Shown piece by piece: positions 20,811 through 30,921 of a stretch of 64,000 nucleotides of DNA. Origin of the DNA: Gymnothorax reevesii. Taxonomy: Eukaryota > Chordata > Actinopteri > Anguilliformes > Muraenidae. Under the pieces are notes generated by a model. That model saw only the letters and a list, made by a program, of their open reading frames with translations, was not told where the DNA came from and did not search any database. Location: NCBI GenBank assembly GCA_029721435.1, contig CM056587.1:11615167-11679166 (forward strand). The letters run 5' to 3'. Position 1 is the stretch's first letter. Each line of letters opens with the position of its first letter. The position numbers were made by a program, and so were the translations under genes.

Positions 20811-21890
20811 GCCTAAAATAGCAAAGAAAACGTCAATCATCGCACAATCATATTGCAATCTTACTATCGATCAAACAACTTATTCATTCGATGGGAATGG
20901 AGGGCTCTTAACAAAACTGATAAAAGAATACCACGTTTTATCAAACTTTTTGAAGTTTAATCGACTTTTGTTTCTTATAGTGTGATTAAAAATCTAAAAT
21001 GGTGCAGTACAGCGAGAGAAGAGGTATGTCTTTGTAGCGCACATTACACAGCTCGATGTCAAAGTGAATTCATACATTTAGCCAATCCAGAACGCTCGAT
21101 CACGAATTCTTTTATTTAAGAACCGAAAAGACACAGCTTGGCCTCTTAAGGCGAATTAATCTTTTATTTCTCAGTGAGCGTTGTAATAATTTAAAAGTGA
21201 TAGCCTGCGTATTCAACAATACCCTGCGCTTAGCTATAAAAAGCAAAAGAAACTTGTTGGAGTTTATCCGCGAAACACATCGACTACGCGATTATGGCAA
21301 ACATATGCCCGACAATGTAATAAATTAAGGAGGCCTGGATTTTGTTGTGACAGCGGTTCCGAGCCATTCCTGAATGAAGGGAACTTAATTTATGTTGCCA
21401 GAGCACTGTCGTGAATGTCTATAGGCCAGCACGTGATTTCATTCAGCTTAGTTTTATGGCCCGCGTGAACACCAGACAAAAAGTGCATTTAGTACAGAAT
21501 TGCGCAGTACAACAGCAGAGCGATTTTAGTTTGGCAGGAAACGGAAACCTGGTGTTAATGCCATGGCTGAGTATGTCGGCTGGAGCCACTGCAATCTCTG
21601 CTCTTTTCTATTAAAGTAAAAGTTCTGTTTATCCCAATGAATGCGGGTGGCAAACATGAGAGGAATTAAACGAGATCTTCTCCTGTGTTAAACGCGTTTG
21701 TCTGTATCTGTAAGCCAAACTGGCATGTTTAACATTCTTGGGAAAAGCCAACATACGCGCAATACAAAAATTTGACAATGCACGTTGACTGTGGCTGGAT
21801 ATGTGAATCTAAATACCTGATAAAGTCGGTAGTTGTAACGACATTTCAATTGGCTGCTTAAACAAATTAATGGAGGTAGCATTAATACAG
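20196..21890. other. No recognised gene; one CG/CA microsatellite
   Basis: Contains the (CG)n(CA)n array at 20751-20808. No transposase, RT or SINE sequence is recognised. Short ORFs show no domains. It may be intronic if the candidate gene continues downstream. Confidence 0.35.
20751..20808. repeat. (CG)n(CA)n microsatellite
   Basis: Begins with cacgcacgcgcgcgcgc and passes into pure CA to 20808. The mixed CG/CA start is alternating purine-pyrimidine, a class that can adopt Z-DNA. Confidence 0.9.
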
Positions 21891-21899
21891 AGTTTTCTC

Positions 21900-22275
21900 T
21901 TTGACACTCAAAGGGATTGACAGTCATATGGGGTAATCTCATCTCCCCACCGTAATGTGCAGCACCCACCTGGGTGACCCACGGCAGCTATTTTACGCTA
22001 AAACGCTCACCTTACATCAGCCTGAGGTGGAAAGGGAGAGAACAGACTGCAAAGCCAATTGATCAGGAGATGATGAGCTGGAAGGTTGAAAGAAATAGGT
22101 TGGGAATATGGTTAAGACACCAGGGAACCCCCCGACTATTGTCAAAGTGTGTCATGGGATCTTTAATGACCTCAATTTAAGGTCTCACCCGAAGGGTGGT
22201 GCCTCCTGCAGCTTAAGGTCCCCATCACTGCACAGGGGCATTGGAGATCTTTTCGCCAAAGGGAATATCGCCACC
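21900..22275 (-). mobile_element. SINE 3' body and tail, no head
   Basis: On the minus strand the order is cagtgatggggacc, gtgagacctt, then ggtcattaaagatcccatga. It continues to gggtcacccaggtgggtgct and a tail with ccctttgagtgtc. These are familiar blocks of a fish SINE whose tail is borrowed from an L2-type LINE. Part of the body (gatggggac, then guanine-rich gagac) resembles the body of the 5S-derived SINE at 63205. The promoter head is missing. Confidence 0.6.
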
Positions 22276-22871
22276 TTCACACAAACCAACACCACTTCCA
22301 CCAACAACTTATTTTGCCAGTTAGCCTCTCATCCCAGCACTGACCAAGCTCACACCTGTTTAGCTGCAGCCCCTGGGCCAGTGCAAACCGGATGGTGATA
22401 TGCCTGTTGTTACTGATAACAGGCGTGGCTCTAGACTGTGCAAACTGAGGAGGAGGTTGCACAATATACAGCAGTGTGAAGTGATGATTATGCACCACCA
22501 CTTCTATCTAAAAGGGGTCCTAATATATAACCTCTATAATTCTAGGTGAATATGTATTGAAAACTATCGCAGGCAATGAGAACAAAAAAAAAAAAAAGTT
22601 CCACACATACGATATGGGGTAAAACTCTGGGTTACGAACAAAAACAGTGAAAACACAATTTTTTAAAACAATTGAAAGGTGTTGCCAAGCATGTATTTTT
22701 TGACTCTTGCGTAGCATGAATGCATGTTTGAAGGTTCATTCTATGACTATTGATGCAAAAAAAATTGTTTAAAATGGTTTGAGGTAACATCATTCTGCGA
22801 AATTACCTCTGATGGCCAGTTTTTCAAGTACACTTATATAAGGTGACAGTAGTGTCACAGTGTTAAACGCG

Positions 22872-23800
22872 ATGGCACAACAGAAGCAGCTCACTGAGAT
22901 CGTTCGTAGCCGCATTGTGGCCTTAAATGATATTGTTTAGTCACTCGGAAAAATTTTTGAATATGTTAAATGCTGCCTTGGCAGGATTATCTCAAAGTGA
23001 CTGATTCGCTGAAAACGAGTGGCGGTAGAGGAGCAAAACGGAAGTTAAGTGCCTCTGATGTTCATTATCTGTGTTTGACAAGTAAAAAAAAAAAACTCAG
23101 TGGTTCACAGCATGACAACTCCGTGATGACACTAATAGCGCCAAAAGTGATGAATTAAAAGTACCAACATCCACTATTTCCAGATGCCTGCGTGAAAATG
23201 GTCTGATTGGTCATATTGCTGTTAAGAGCTGGCAAGATCAAAAAAAGACTTGAGTTTGACAGGAAATTTAAGGATTGGACACCAATGAACTGGGAGCAAG
23301 TCCTTTAGACCAATGAATCAAAATTCTAAATTTTCTCACCAAAACACGGAATTTATGTGCGCCGTAGCATTGGACGACGTTTAAAAAAATGACTGTTTAA
23401 CCCCTTCATTAAACATGGAGGTGGTAATATCATTGTTTGGGGCTCAATCTGCTTGAAAGGAGCCAGTGCAGTCATAAAAATTGATGGGCTCATGAATTAA
23501 AAGAAGTATTACAGCATCCCTGTGTGGCACGCATTGCCATCTGGAAAGAGACTGATTGGTCAGGAAACAAAATAATGACCCTAAACACACTTCTAAGTTG
23601 TGCAAGAATTATCTTGGTTGCACAAATTGTCTGGTGACATAAAAATTATGTCTTGGCCCACTCAAAGTCCAGACCTTAATCCGATTGGGCAAATCTGGGA
23701 TTTACTTGATACCAAGATAAACAAATCTGTTGTAACATGGAAATAATCTCTTTGGAATGAACTTCAAACCTTATGGAATGGTCAAGTGAGTTAATAAATA
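22872..23800 (+). pseudogene. Tc1/mariner-like transposase, degraded
   Basis: The start is well kept: ATG then MAQQKQLTEIVRSRIVALND, a typical first helix of a Tc1 DNA-binding domain. Downstream, shifted frames show a TNESKF-like segment near 23305 (first catalytic box), gtttggggctcaatctgctt near 23440 (IVWGSI-like) and an NNDPKHTSKLCK segment near 23570 (second catalytic aspartate). Around 23650-23710 comes WPTQSPDLNPIGQIWDLL, with glycine where the third catalytic residue (glutamate) is expected. Several frameshifts and stops occur. The copy is dead but the whole protein layout can be followed. Confidence 0.8.
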
Positions 23801-23934
23801 AAAAAAAAATGTGTGAGCACTAAACCTGAAAGATTAAATGTTATAATCAAAGCAAAGGGTGGCCATACAAGATATTGACTTTTCTCTCTCGAAAAGGCAG
23901 GAAATTGAATGGAAACCCTGACTGGTCTGCGGCT

Positions 23935-24345
23935 TCAAAGCCTGCTAGACTGTAAGATGGGATACGCTGTGTTGCTGCGGCACATCCCTCCTGAAACCAA
24001 TCTCAAAATTTTCTGCCATTTGAGCAGTGTCTTTTCTGTTGGTTTGGACCAGATGGGATTTCCTTTGTTGCCCTCGCACATCGATGATCCTTGGGTGCAC
24101 AACATGCTGTTGACGATTCTTGGTTTGTTCCTCCTCAGACCACTATTGTTAGGTACCCTCAGTTGACCAGGAGCACCCCACAAGCCCTTACCGCCTCAGA
24201 GATGCTGCAACTAAACAGGCTGGCCAGAATAATTTGGCCCTTGTCAGAACTGCTCGCTATCTACGGCCTATTCACAAACCTTGACTCACACCATTGTCAT
24301 GAGATAAACATTATTTGCTTGATCTGTGATGATGTTTAGATTCAT
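23935..24345 (-). pseudogene. Tc1-like copy D, 5' half
   Basis: The same family and segment as copy C. On the plus strand: ggatttcctttgttgccctc, then tcctcagaccactattgtta, gagcaccccacaagccctta and aataatttggcccttgtcag. It ends near gagataaacattatttgct, the leader region. These blocks encode, on the minus strand, the N-terminal helix-turn-helix half of a transposase. Only short ORFs remain. Confidence 0.65.
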
Positions 24346-25409
24346 CCTTGTGTCGAAAGTGTAAAAAATTTAAAGTTGACTAAACTTTACTAAGTGAGGC
24401 AACCAGCCGCAAGTAGTTTGAGCCAGGTCCAATCCTTAAATATTTGGTTACGTTGGAATTTATTTAGCTTATTGAGGGTCATCTCACATTGTCCCAACAA
24501 ATGATATGACAGGGATTCAGGAGAACTAATGATCACAACTCCCGGACAAACAAATCAAAAATGTCCTCTAAAATTTTGCCAGTTGGTGGCTTTTCAGGGA
24601 ATGATGGACTGACCCAAAATTTTGTGCCAGGATACCTTGGACTGTGCTCTGTGAAGGTTTCAGGTTCCACTAGAATCCACATGGGCTTCAATGGCCTGCC
24701 ATAGAAAACCATTGAATAAAGATCATACCAAGATAGCCAAGGGTTCATAAATTCCCAGTCAAGAATCCTTTACTCTGATGATGGACAAGAACTTTGGTTG
24801 AAACATCTGATTTGGTTCCAAAGTGAAAGGCAGTTTTGCTTAAGTCCTACGAAACATCTCTGACACGTTTCACGTCCAGTGTCGGTGTCATCACTGAAAC
24901 ACCAAATTAATTGGACGACATTGGCCACGTCTTTTCCCTGGCAAAATTACATGTATCTTTAGTGAGGGGATTAGGTAAGGACTGTAGATACTGAAGTAGA
25001 AATTTTGGTGGCAATAGAATCAATGATCTGGGACAGTTTTTTGCAAAGAATTTTTTGAAAATTCAAAATGGTAGGAAAGCAAGCCTTTATTAAAGGCTAC
25101 AAAATAGATAGTCCAAGGCTACTATGATGAGGATCAAAATTCAATCCGTAAGTTGGAGAATATCTGCACTTATTTCATGTTTTATTCCTAATTTCGTTTT
25201 AAAATTGATTTAACCAGAAAAGTGACTGGAATCAAAAGAGCTATAATTCAATTATAGCGTTTGTGGTCTTATATTTAAAGAATTTCCTTTATCAGTAGAT
25301 TAACTAAAAATCAGTGACCAACCAAGATCTACAGTATCTGAAAACTCAGACCCCATTTAATTAAGTTTTACATGAATAAACAGAAACTGATTTATATATA
25401 ATATGCGCT
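24346..25409. other. No recognised gene or element
   Basis: AT-rich sequence with ORFs of at most 71 codons. Nothing diagnostic of a transposon family was seen, though it sits between two Tc1-type relics and may contain old repeats. Confidence 0.3.
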
Positions 25410-26690
25410 ATGAAAAAGTATTTGTCCCCTTCCTGATTTCTTGTCTGCTTGCTTATATGTCATATTTCAATGTTTCAGACTGCAAAAGGCAGCTTTTGAA
25501 AGGTCATTTCATTCATGGAAGGCAATGATTTTTCAAAACCTTTATCACCTATATGGAAAAAAATGTCCCCTAAACCTCAAGATTGGTTGTGGCCCCTTGG
25601 GGGCAGCAACTGCAATGAAACATTTACAATAACTGGCAGTGAGTCTTTTACATTGTGGTAGATAAATTTTGGCACACTCTTCTTTTAAAAAATGTTTTAA
25701 TTCAGCCACATTGGGTTTGAGCCTGAACTGCCTGTTCAAGGTCATGCCACAGCATTTCAATCAGGTTTGACCAGGCCACTCAAAAACCTTCATTTTTGTT
25801 TATTTTGAGCCGCTCAGAGATGGACCTACTTGTTTGTTTTGGATCATTGTCCTGCTGTGTAACCCAACTACACTTGAGCTTGAGGTTGCAAACTGATGGC
25901 TGGACACTCCTCCTCAGGATTTTCTGATAGCGGGCAGACTTTCTGGTTCTGTCAATTATGGCAAGTAGCTCCAGTCCTGAAGCAACTAATCAGCCCCAGA
26001 CCATCATACCATAAACACTGTGTTTGATTGTCGATATGATATTCTTATTGTGGAATGCTGTGTTAGCTTTATGTCAGATGTAAGACCAATGCCTTTGAAA
26101 AAGTTCCACTTCTGTCTGATGTGTCAACTGAGTCATTTTCCAAAATTTTAGGGGATCAAGATATTTTTTGGCAAATATCAGACAAGCCTTTGTGTTCTTT
26201 TGGATCAGCCATAGTTTTCTCCATGTGCCAGCTCTCCCATATGCCATTTTTGTCCAGACTCTTTCTTTTTGTGGAATTGAGAATTCTGACCTTACCTGAG
26301 GCAACTGAGACCTGTAGTTCTTTTGATTTTATTCTGGGTTCTTTTGTGACCTCCTAGATTACTTGTCAGTGCACTCTTGGAGGAATTTTGATAGGCCAGC
26401 CACTCCTGGGGATGTTCATTGTTCCAAATTTAGTCTTTTTATCAATAAATGTGTTTATTTATTTGTTTGATTTAGATACTCAGGGGGCAATTGCTTTCTC
26501 ATATAGAGCCAGGTTGGGATGGACAGCTCATTCCCATCAGGAAATGAAATCAACATTTACAACCAACAATTAATCTTAACCCAAGTTAACTTTTTATCAT
26601 ATTCAAATTAGTTTTACAATCTGAAACATTTAAGAGTGCCAGATACAAGAAAACAAAGAAATCGGGATGGGGCAAATTCTTCTCCACTGC
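25410..26690 (-). mobile_element. Tc1/mariner-like transposon, degraded
   Basis: Ends are inverted. The left reads gaaaaagtatttgtcccctt with tttcaatgtttcagac. The right is aatctgaaacatttaagag with gaaatcgggatggggcaaat near 26660-26680. Reading the minus strand, shifted frames show QDNDPKQTSRSISERLK around 25850-25800 (second catalytic aspartate in DND) and a C-terminal part with LNRQFRLKPNVAELKHFLKE (25740-25670). Frames are interrupted many times. The size and order fit an old full-length element. A second fragment of the same family is at 51895. Confidence 0.75.
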
Positions 26691-27021
26691 ACTTTTGGTA
26701 GCTTGCACCTTTGGCCACTTTCAAAAGCAACATGATGCCTCCAATAAAATAGTGAAATAAATTTTATGACGAAAATTCGAGTTCCACATTCCACCTGAAA
26801 ATGACTGAATAAAGGGTATCTAAAGTCAATTCTCAGACGGGATGTTGAATGTCCAGTGTTTACAAACATATCACTTGCTTTTGTTGACATCTTGCATTGT
26901 CACATGACCATTCATTAACCAATGTTTTGCGTACAGGCATAGATAATCCTTCTATTTCGATTAATTTGCACAGGTGCGGCTCGTTAATTGGCCGATAAAC
27001 AAAAACAATGGGAATCGACTT
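26691..27021. other. No recognised feature
   Basis: Short ORFs only, with no repeats recognised. Confidence 0.3.
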
Positions 27022-28133
27022 CCCTGCTGAAAAATCCAGTAGAATACCATTAGAAAAAAAAAAAACATTTGGAACCATTTGGTTTCTAATGGTCTAATGG
27101 AAATTGGAACCCTATTAGGAACCATTAGAAGAAACCATTAGGAACCTACTGGTCCCATTAGGATATAAACCATGAGAGACCTAGTGGTCCCATTAGAATA
27201 TAATACCATTAGAAAGTTACTGATTCCATTAGAATGTAATACCATTAGAAAGCTACTGGTTCCATTAGAATGTAATACCATTAAAAAGCTACTGGTTCCA
27301 TTAGGAACTAAAACCATTAGAAAACTTGTCCTATTAGGATCTAAAACTATTAAAAAACATACTGAGAAACCTACTGCTGCAACAGAAATTATGGCAGAGT
27401 CCTAACACTGGGCACCAGAGACATGTCTATAAATATATCTAATTGTGTATGTATTTGAATATTTTCCCCTCTGAATTGGGAACAGGACATATGGGGCGCA
27501 ACAACTCGTTGCAGTTTATGATTTTAATTGCATTTTTTCAGAACATGAACCATCAAACCATCAGGCTGTGTAATTTTCCCTCCTCTTGGATTGATGAGTC
27601 ATGAACAATGATAATCACAAAAGGCCAAATATGATTTAATCACACATTTAATCGCAAAAGGCCAAAGGTGATCATGGAATGTATTAAATGAAATCACTGA
27701 ACACTGCAATCAACAAACATACTATATAGCCTACACAAGGACCCACTAGAAATCACACAGATGTGATTGCTAAAGAAGGCTATAACATCTGTCTTCCTCC
27801 ATCACATTAGGAACCATGAGACACTCCTTCACCCTGTAGTGACCACTAGGCCACTGTATAGTGACCATTAGACTGGTATAGAAATTCCTGTAGGAACCCT
27901 TAAGACTTCTGAAGGAACCATGTAGACTCCTGTTGGAACCATTAGTAGGGACCAGTTAAAGTCCTGTAGATTTGTGTAAGAGATAATAGAATCCCGTTAG
28001 AAAAACCAACCAAACCACTAGGAAAACATAAGCAGCCATTTGAAACCATAACAAAACAACAAGTAACCATTGGAAAACAATAGAATGTGCCTAATGGTTG
28101 CCTAATGGTTTCTCTGACTTTTTTTTAGCAGGG
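27022..28133. mobile_element. Non-autonomous element with CCCTGCTgAAAAA ends and internal repeats
   Basis: The left end is ccctgctgaaaaatccag and the right end is the reverse complement of ccctgctaaaaaaaagtc. Interior flanks on both sides are filled with variants of ccattaggaacc and ctaatgg. The ends resemble the ccctgctgaaaaa type of fish MITE. No transposase. A target duplication cannot be fixed beyond tt on both sides. Confidence 0.6.
27136..27355. repeat. Minisatellite, 36-bp unit, about 5-6 copies
   Basis: Units read roughly gaaagctactggttccatta followed by gaatgtaataccatta. Because 36 is a multiple of 3 they translate as 12-residue repeats (LLVPLECNTIRK-like) in the 77-codon frame at 27172-27405. 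It belongs to the interior of the surrounding element and is not a protein gene. Confidence 0.8.
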
Positions 28134-28574
28134 TTTAGATGCCTTTTAGAGTGTACATACTAAAAAGCAAACAAACAAACAAACAAACGAGCAAACAGCC
28201 TTTAAGCAACCATAAAACGATTGGCCATATTAACTGAATGGGCCATGAAAAATTCACCCAAAGCGCAGGGTGCAGCGAAAGGTTTTCAACGTAGGCAATA
28301 ATAAGCGTCTACGCAGTTCCATGAATGCATGCCGACGTCTGTAATGACTGTACATTATTTTTGGCTGTGGAACAATGCTTTTTTATATTCCGTCGTCTAT
28401 ATATACCCTGTAGAACCGAATTTGTGTGATAAAATCACGGTCACAGATTCGATTTTAGGGGAGTATATGGTCGATGCAAGAACTTCAAATATTTCTTGCC
28501 ATTCATTATTTTACGACAGAAATCATTTAAACAGTTTCTTATCTCTGATAATTAAAAAGTATGAAGTTAAAGGC

Positions 28575-29665
28575 CGCGTTTCCCAATTAAGCGCGTTCTT
28601 AAAGAGTTAAGAAGGCTCCAAAGTTGAGTTCAGCGAAGAGGGAGCCATCTTAGGCTAAGAAGGAATCTGGAAAATGCGTTTGCCTCTTACTGGACTTCAG
28701 CCTTCCCTTACGAAAAAGAAGTTTATTCAAGTGTGTTATTAGTATACTTCTTCTAAACTAAAAATAAGAGAGTATAATTTCAGTGTACTTCTGATGTACT
28801 TATCGGAGATATACTTTGCAAAGTAATACTTGAGTATACTTAGTTTATACTGAAAAGTACACTGAAAAGTCGAAGTATATTTGGTTAATATTTTAACTCA
28901 GTTTTTACTATCTCATGGACTTACATATTCCACATGTACGTTTGCAGTAACAAGTCAGCTTTGGGGCAGCATAGTAGAGTAAATAGCACATAGGTGGAGT
29001 TGAACTTGATTTTTATGCGCCGTTATTAACCCACACAGAAATAGATAAACATTTGTCTGATTTTATTTGAGAATAAATTTGACAATTATTCTAGTATTGA
29101 CAGACTTGATACATACTCTTACAAAAAAAAGTATACATCAAGTTTAAGAAACATAAACCTAAAGTACCCATCTAGTTTACATCAAGTATACTTTCATGAA
29201 CTGAAAAGTGCACTAAAAGTATACAACTAATAAACTAGCAGTATATCTGTAAGTTTACTTGCAGTATACTTAAATGTATAATTTCATAAATTTAAAAGTA
29301 TGATAGAAGTATACAACTAGTTCACTCACAGTATACTAAAAGGTTCACTTGTAGTGTACTTGCAGTATAGAATAAAACTTAGATGTAAACTAGGTGGGTA
29401 CTTTCAGTTTACTTTGCTTAAACGTGAAGTATACTTAAAAGTATACTTTCATAAATTTAAAATGTTTCAATTTAGTCCGAAGAAGTAGCAAATTAGTATA
29501 CTTTCTAGTACACTACAAGTACATGGCCCGTAGTATACTTGCTATACTTATACTCAAGTATACTTAATAAAATGAACGACAAGTATACTACTTTTTGCTA
29601 CGGGTTAAGAAAGATCTGAAGAAGCTCTTAGCGCTAATATCTTAAATGAATCTGGGAAACATGGC
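28575..29665. mobile_element. Inverted-repeat element interrupted by an AGTATACTT-rich element
   Basis: The outer ends are gcgtttcccaattaag (about 28575) and its degenerate inverse near 29660 (aatctgggaaacatgg). Both are followed inwards by cttaa-rich sequence, a type common in fish MITEs. An internal unit (about 28705-29605) has termini cccttacgaaaaagaagttt and aagtatactactttttgcta, which are imperfect inverted repeats. No coding sequence. Confidence 0.55.
28725..29605. repeat. Array of AGTATACTT-like motifs
   Basis: The palindromic core gtatac recurs many times in the forms agtatactt, agtgtactt and aagtacact, in both orientations, over nearly 900 bases. Spacing is irregular, so it is not a simple satellite. 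It is the interior of the inner element described above. Confidence 0.75.
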
Positions 29666-29876
29666 CATTATCATTTATTCGTTGTACACTGGAAAGATGG
29701 GGTTGTCTTTATTGTTGCAACTGTAACTTTGTAGATTATGGAAAAAAATAGAGAGCGAGGCCACAATAAGAACGAACCTTTTAAAACGTTGAAAGGAATT
29801 TTCCATACGCTTATGCAATACATAAAGATGTTTGTGCCTATAGGTCATATACGGTTGTCCTTCCATGGACTACTTT

Positions 29877-29945
29877 TGGTAGGTACGAATCACTGCTAAC
29901 CGGAAACACCTCACAGCACCTGCCCATTGGGGGATGCTCTGTCAT
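29877..29945 (-). pseudogene. Short Tc1-like fragment
   Basis: tggtaggtacgaatcactgc, followed by cggaaacacctcaca and gggatgctctg, corresponds to the same N-terminal segment seen in copy D, on the minus strand. Too short for any function. Confidence 0.45.
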
Positions 29946-30830
29946 CGAGCCCAGGGGTTCCTTAACTTGAATCTAAGGACCCACTGTGCATGCTGGTTTT
30001 TGTCCCGACCACACTTACAATCCCAGAATCAACGAGAGTTTTTTTTTTAATGAATTGCTTTTCCGGCCAGAAAGTCGTTTCACCGTCTTTTACCGCTTTA
30101 GCAAAAAAAAAAAAAAAGGCTATGTATTCCATGGTATTTATAAAACCCATAGTATATATAGTGCTAATTTTGTGGCATTCCTTGTTAGGAAGCCAAGCTG
30201 AGGCAGTAAGTTTTAAAGTATCAAAATCAAGACTGTGGTGAATCAATAAGCTGCTAAGTAGCATGGGCTTCTGAATGCAGTTGTTCAAATTCCTCCTAAT
30301 GGTTTTCCTAAAACCAGTCACAAATATAAACACCAAACAGGTTTGACTCATCATAACTTGCTTTACCTTTGAAACCTTAATAACCAAATAAATAGGCCTA
30401 CTTTGTGTTTGTGACCACATGTCCTCAGTTTCAACAAATATGCTATAAGTCAATTGATTCTATAAATCCGAGTCACACTTTTCCTCTCTTTTTAAACAGA
30501 AAAAAACAATCATTTGTAATAGGCTATGGAGCATTTTTTTTAATATATGCAGCTCCTCAGCAATAGCTGAAATAGCTAATTTTGACATAATGTGGCTTAA
30601 AAGTGTGAACAATCCATATGAGTATGGGTAGCATAATTAAGAAAAGAAATTAGCAACTTATTAAAATGCTGGGATTGCAGTTGTGGCAGGAAAAAAAAAA
30701 ACATCTCACCCAGAAGGTCCCCAGGACCGAGTTAGGGAACCCCTGGTCCAGCTCTCAAACCCGGTTCTGGTGGCCCCCTGAGTATGCTGATCTTTGTTCC
30801 AACCAAAACTGCAATTGCAGAATTTTAATA
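29946..30830. repeat. hAT-like terminal fragments flanking unknown sequence
   Basis: At 29948 caggggttccttaactt begins a block with catgctggtttttgtcc. At about 30716-30751 lies its inverse, ending gttagggaacccctg. Directly after it is a second similar end, gtccagctctcaaacccgg (30752-30830). Such ends occur in fish hAT-like elements. No matching 8-bp flank was found, so boundaries are uncertain. The ORF at 29962-30453 on the minus strand has no recognised domain. Confidence 0.4.
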
Positions 30831-30831
30831 A

Positions 30832-30851
30832 GCACACACACACACACACAG

Positions 30852-30919
<68 letters not shown>
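30832..30919. repeat. (CA)n(GA)n compound microsatellite
   Basis: CA units to about 30850, then more than 30 GA units. ORFs of RERERE or LSLSLS type over it are artefacts. Confidence 0.95.

Positions 30920-30921
<2 letters not shown>

Noticed and set aside
27136..27355. CRISPR array
   Set aside because: Units are adjacent 36-bp repeats without spacers, in a eukaryotic transposon interior.
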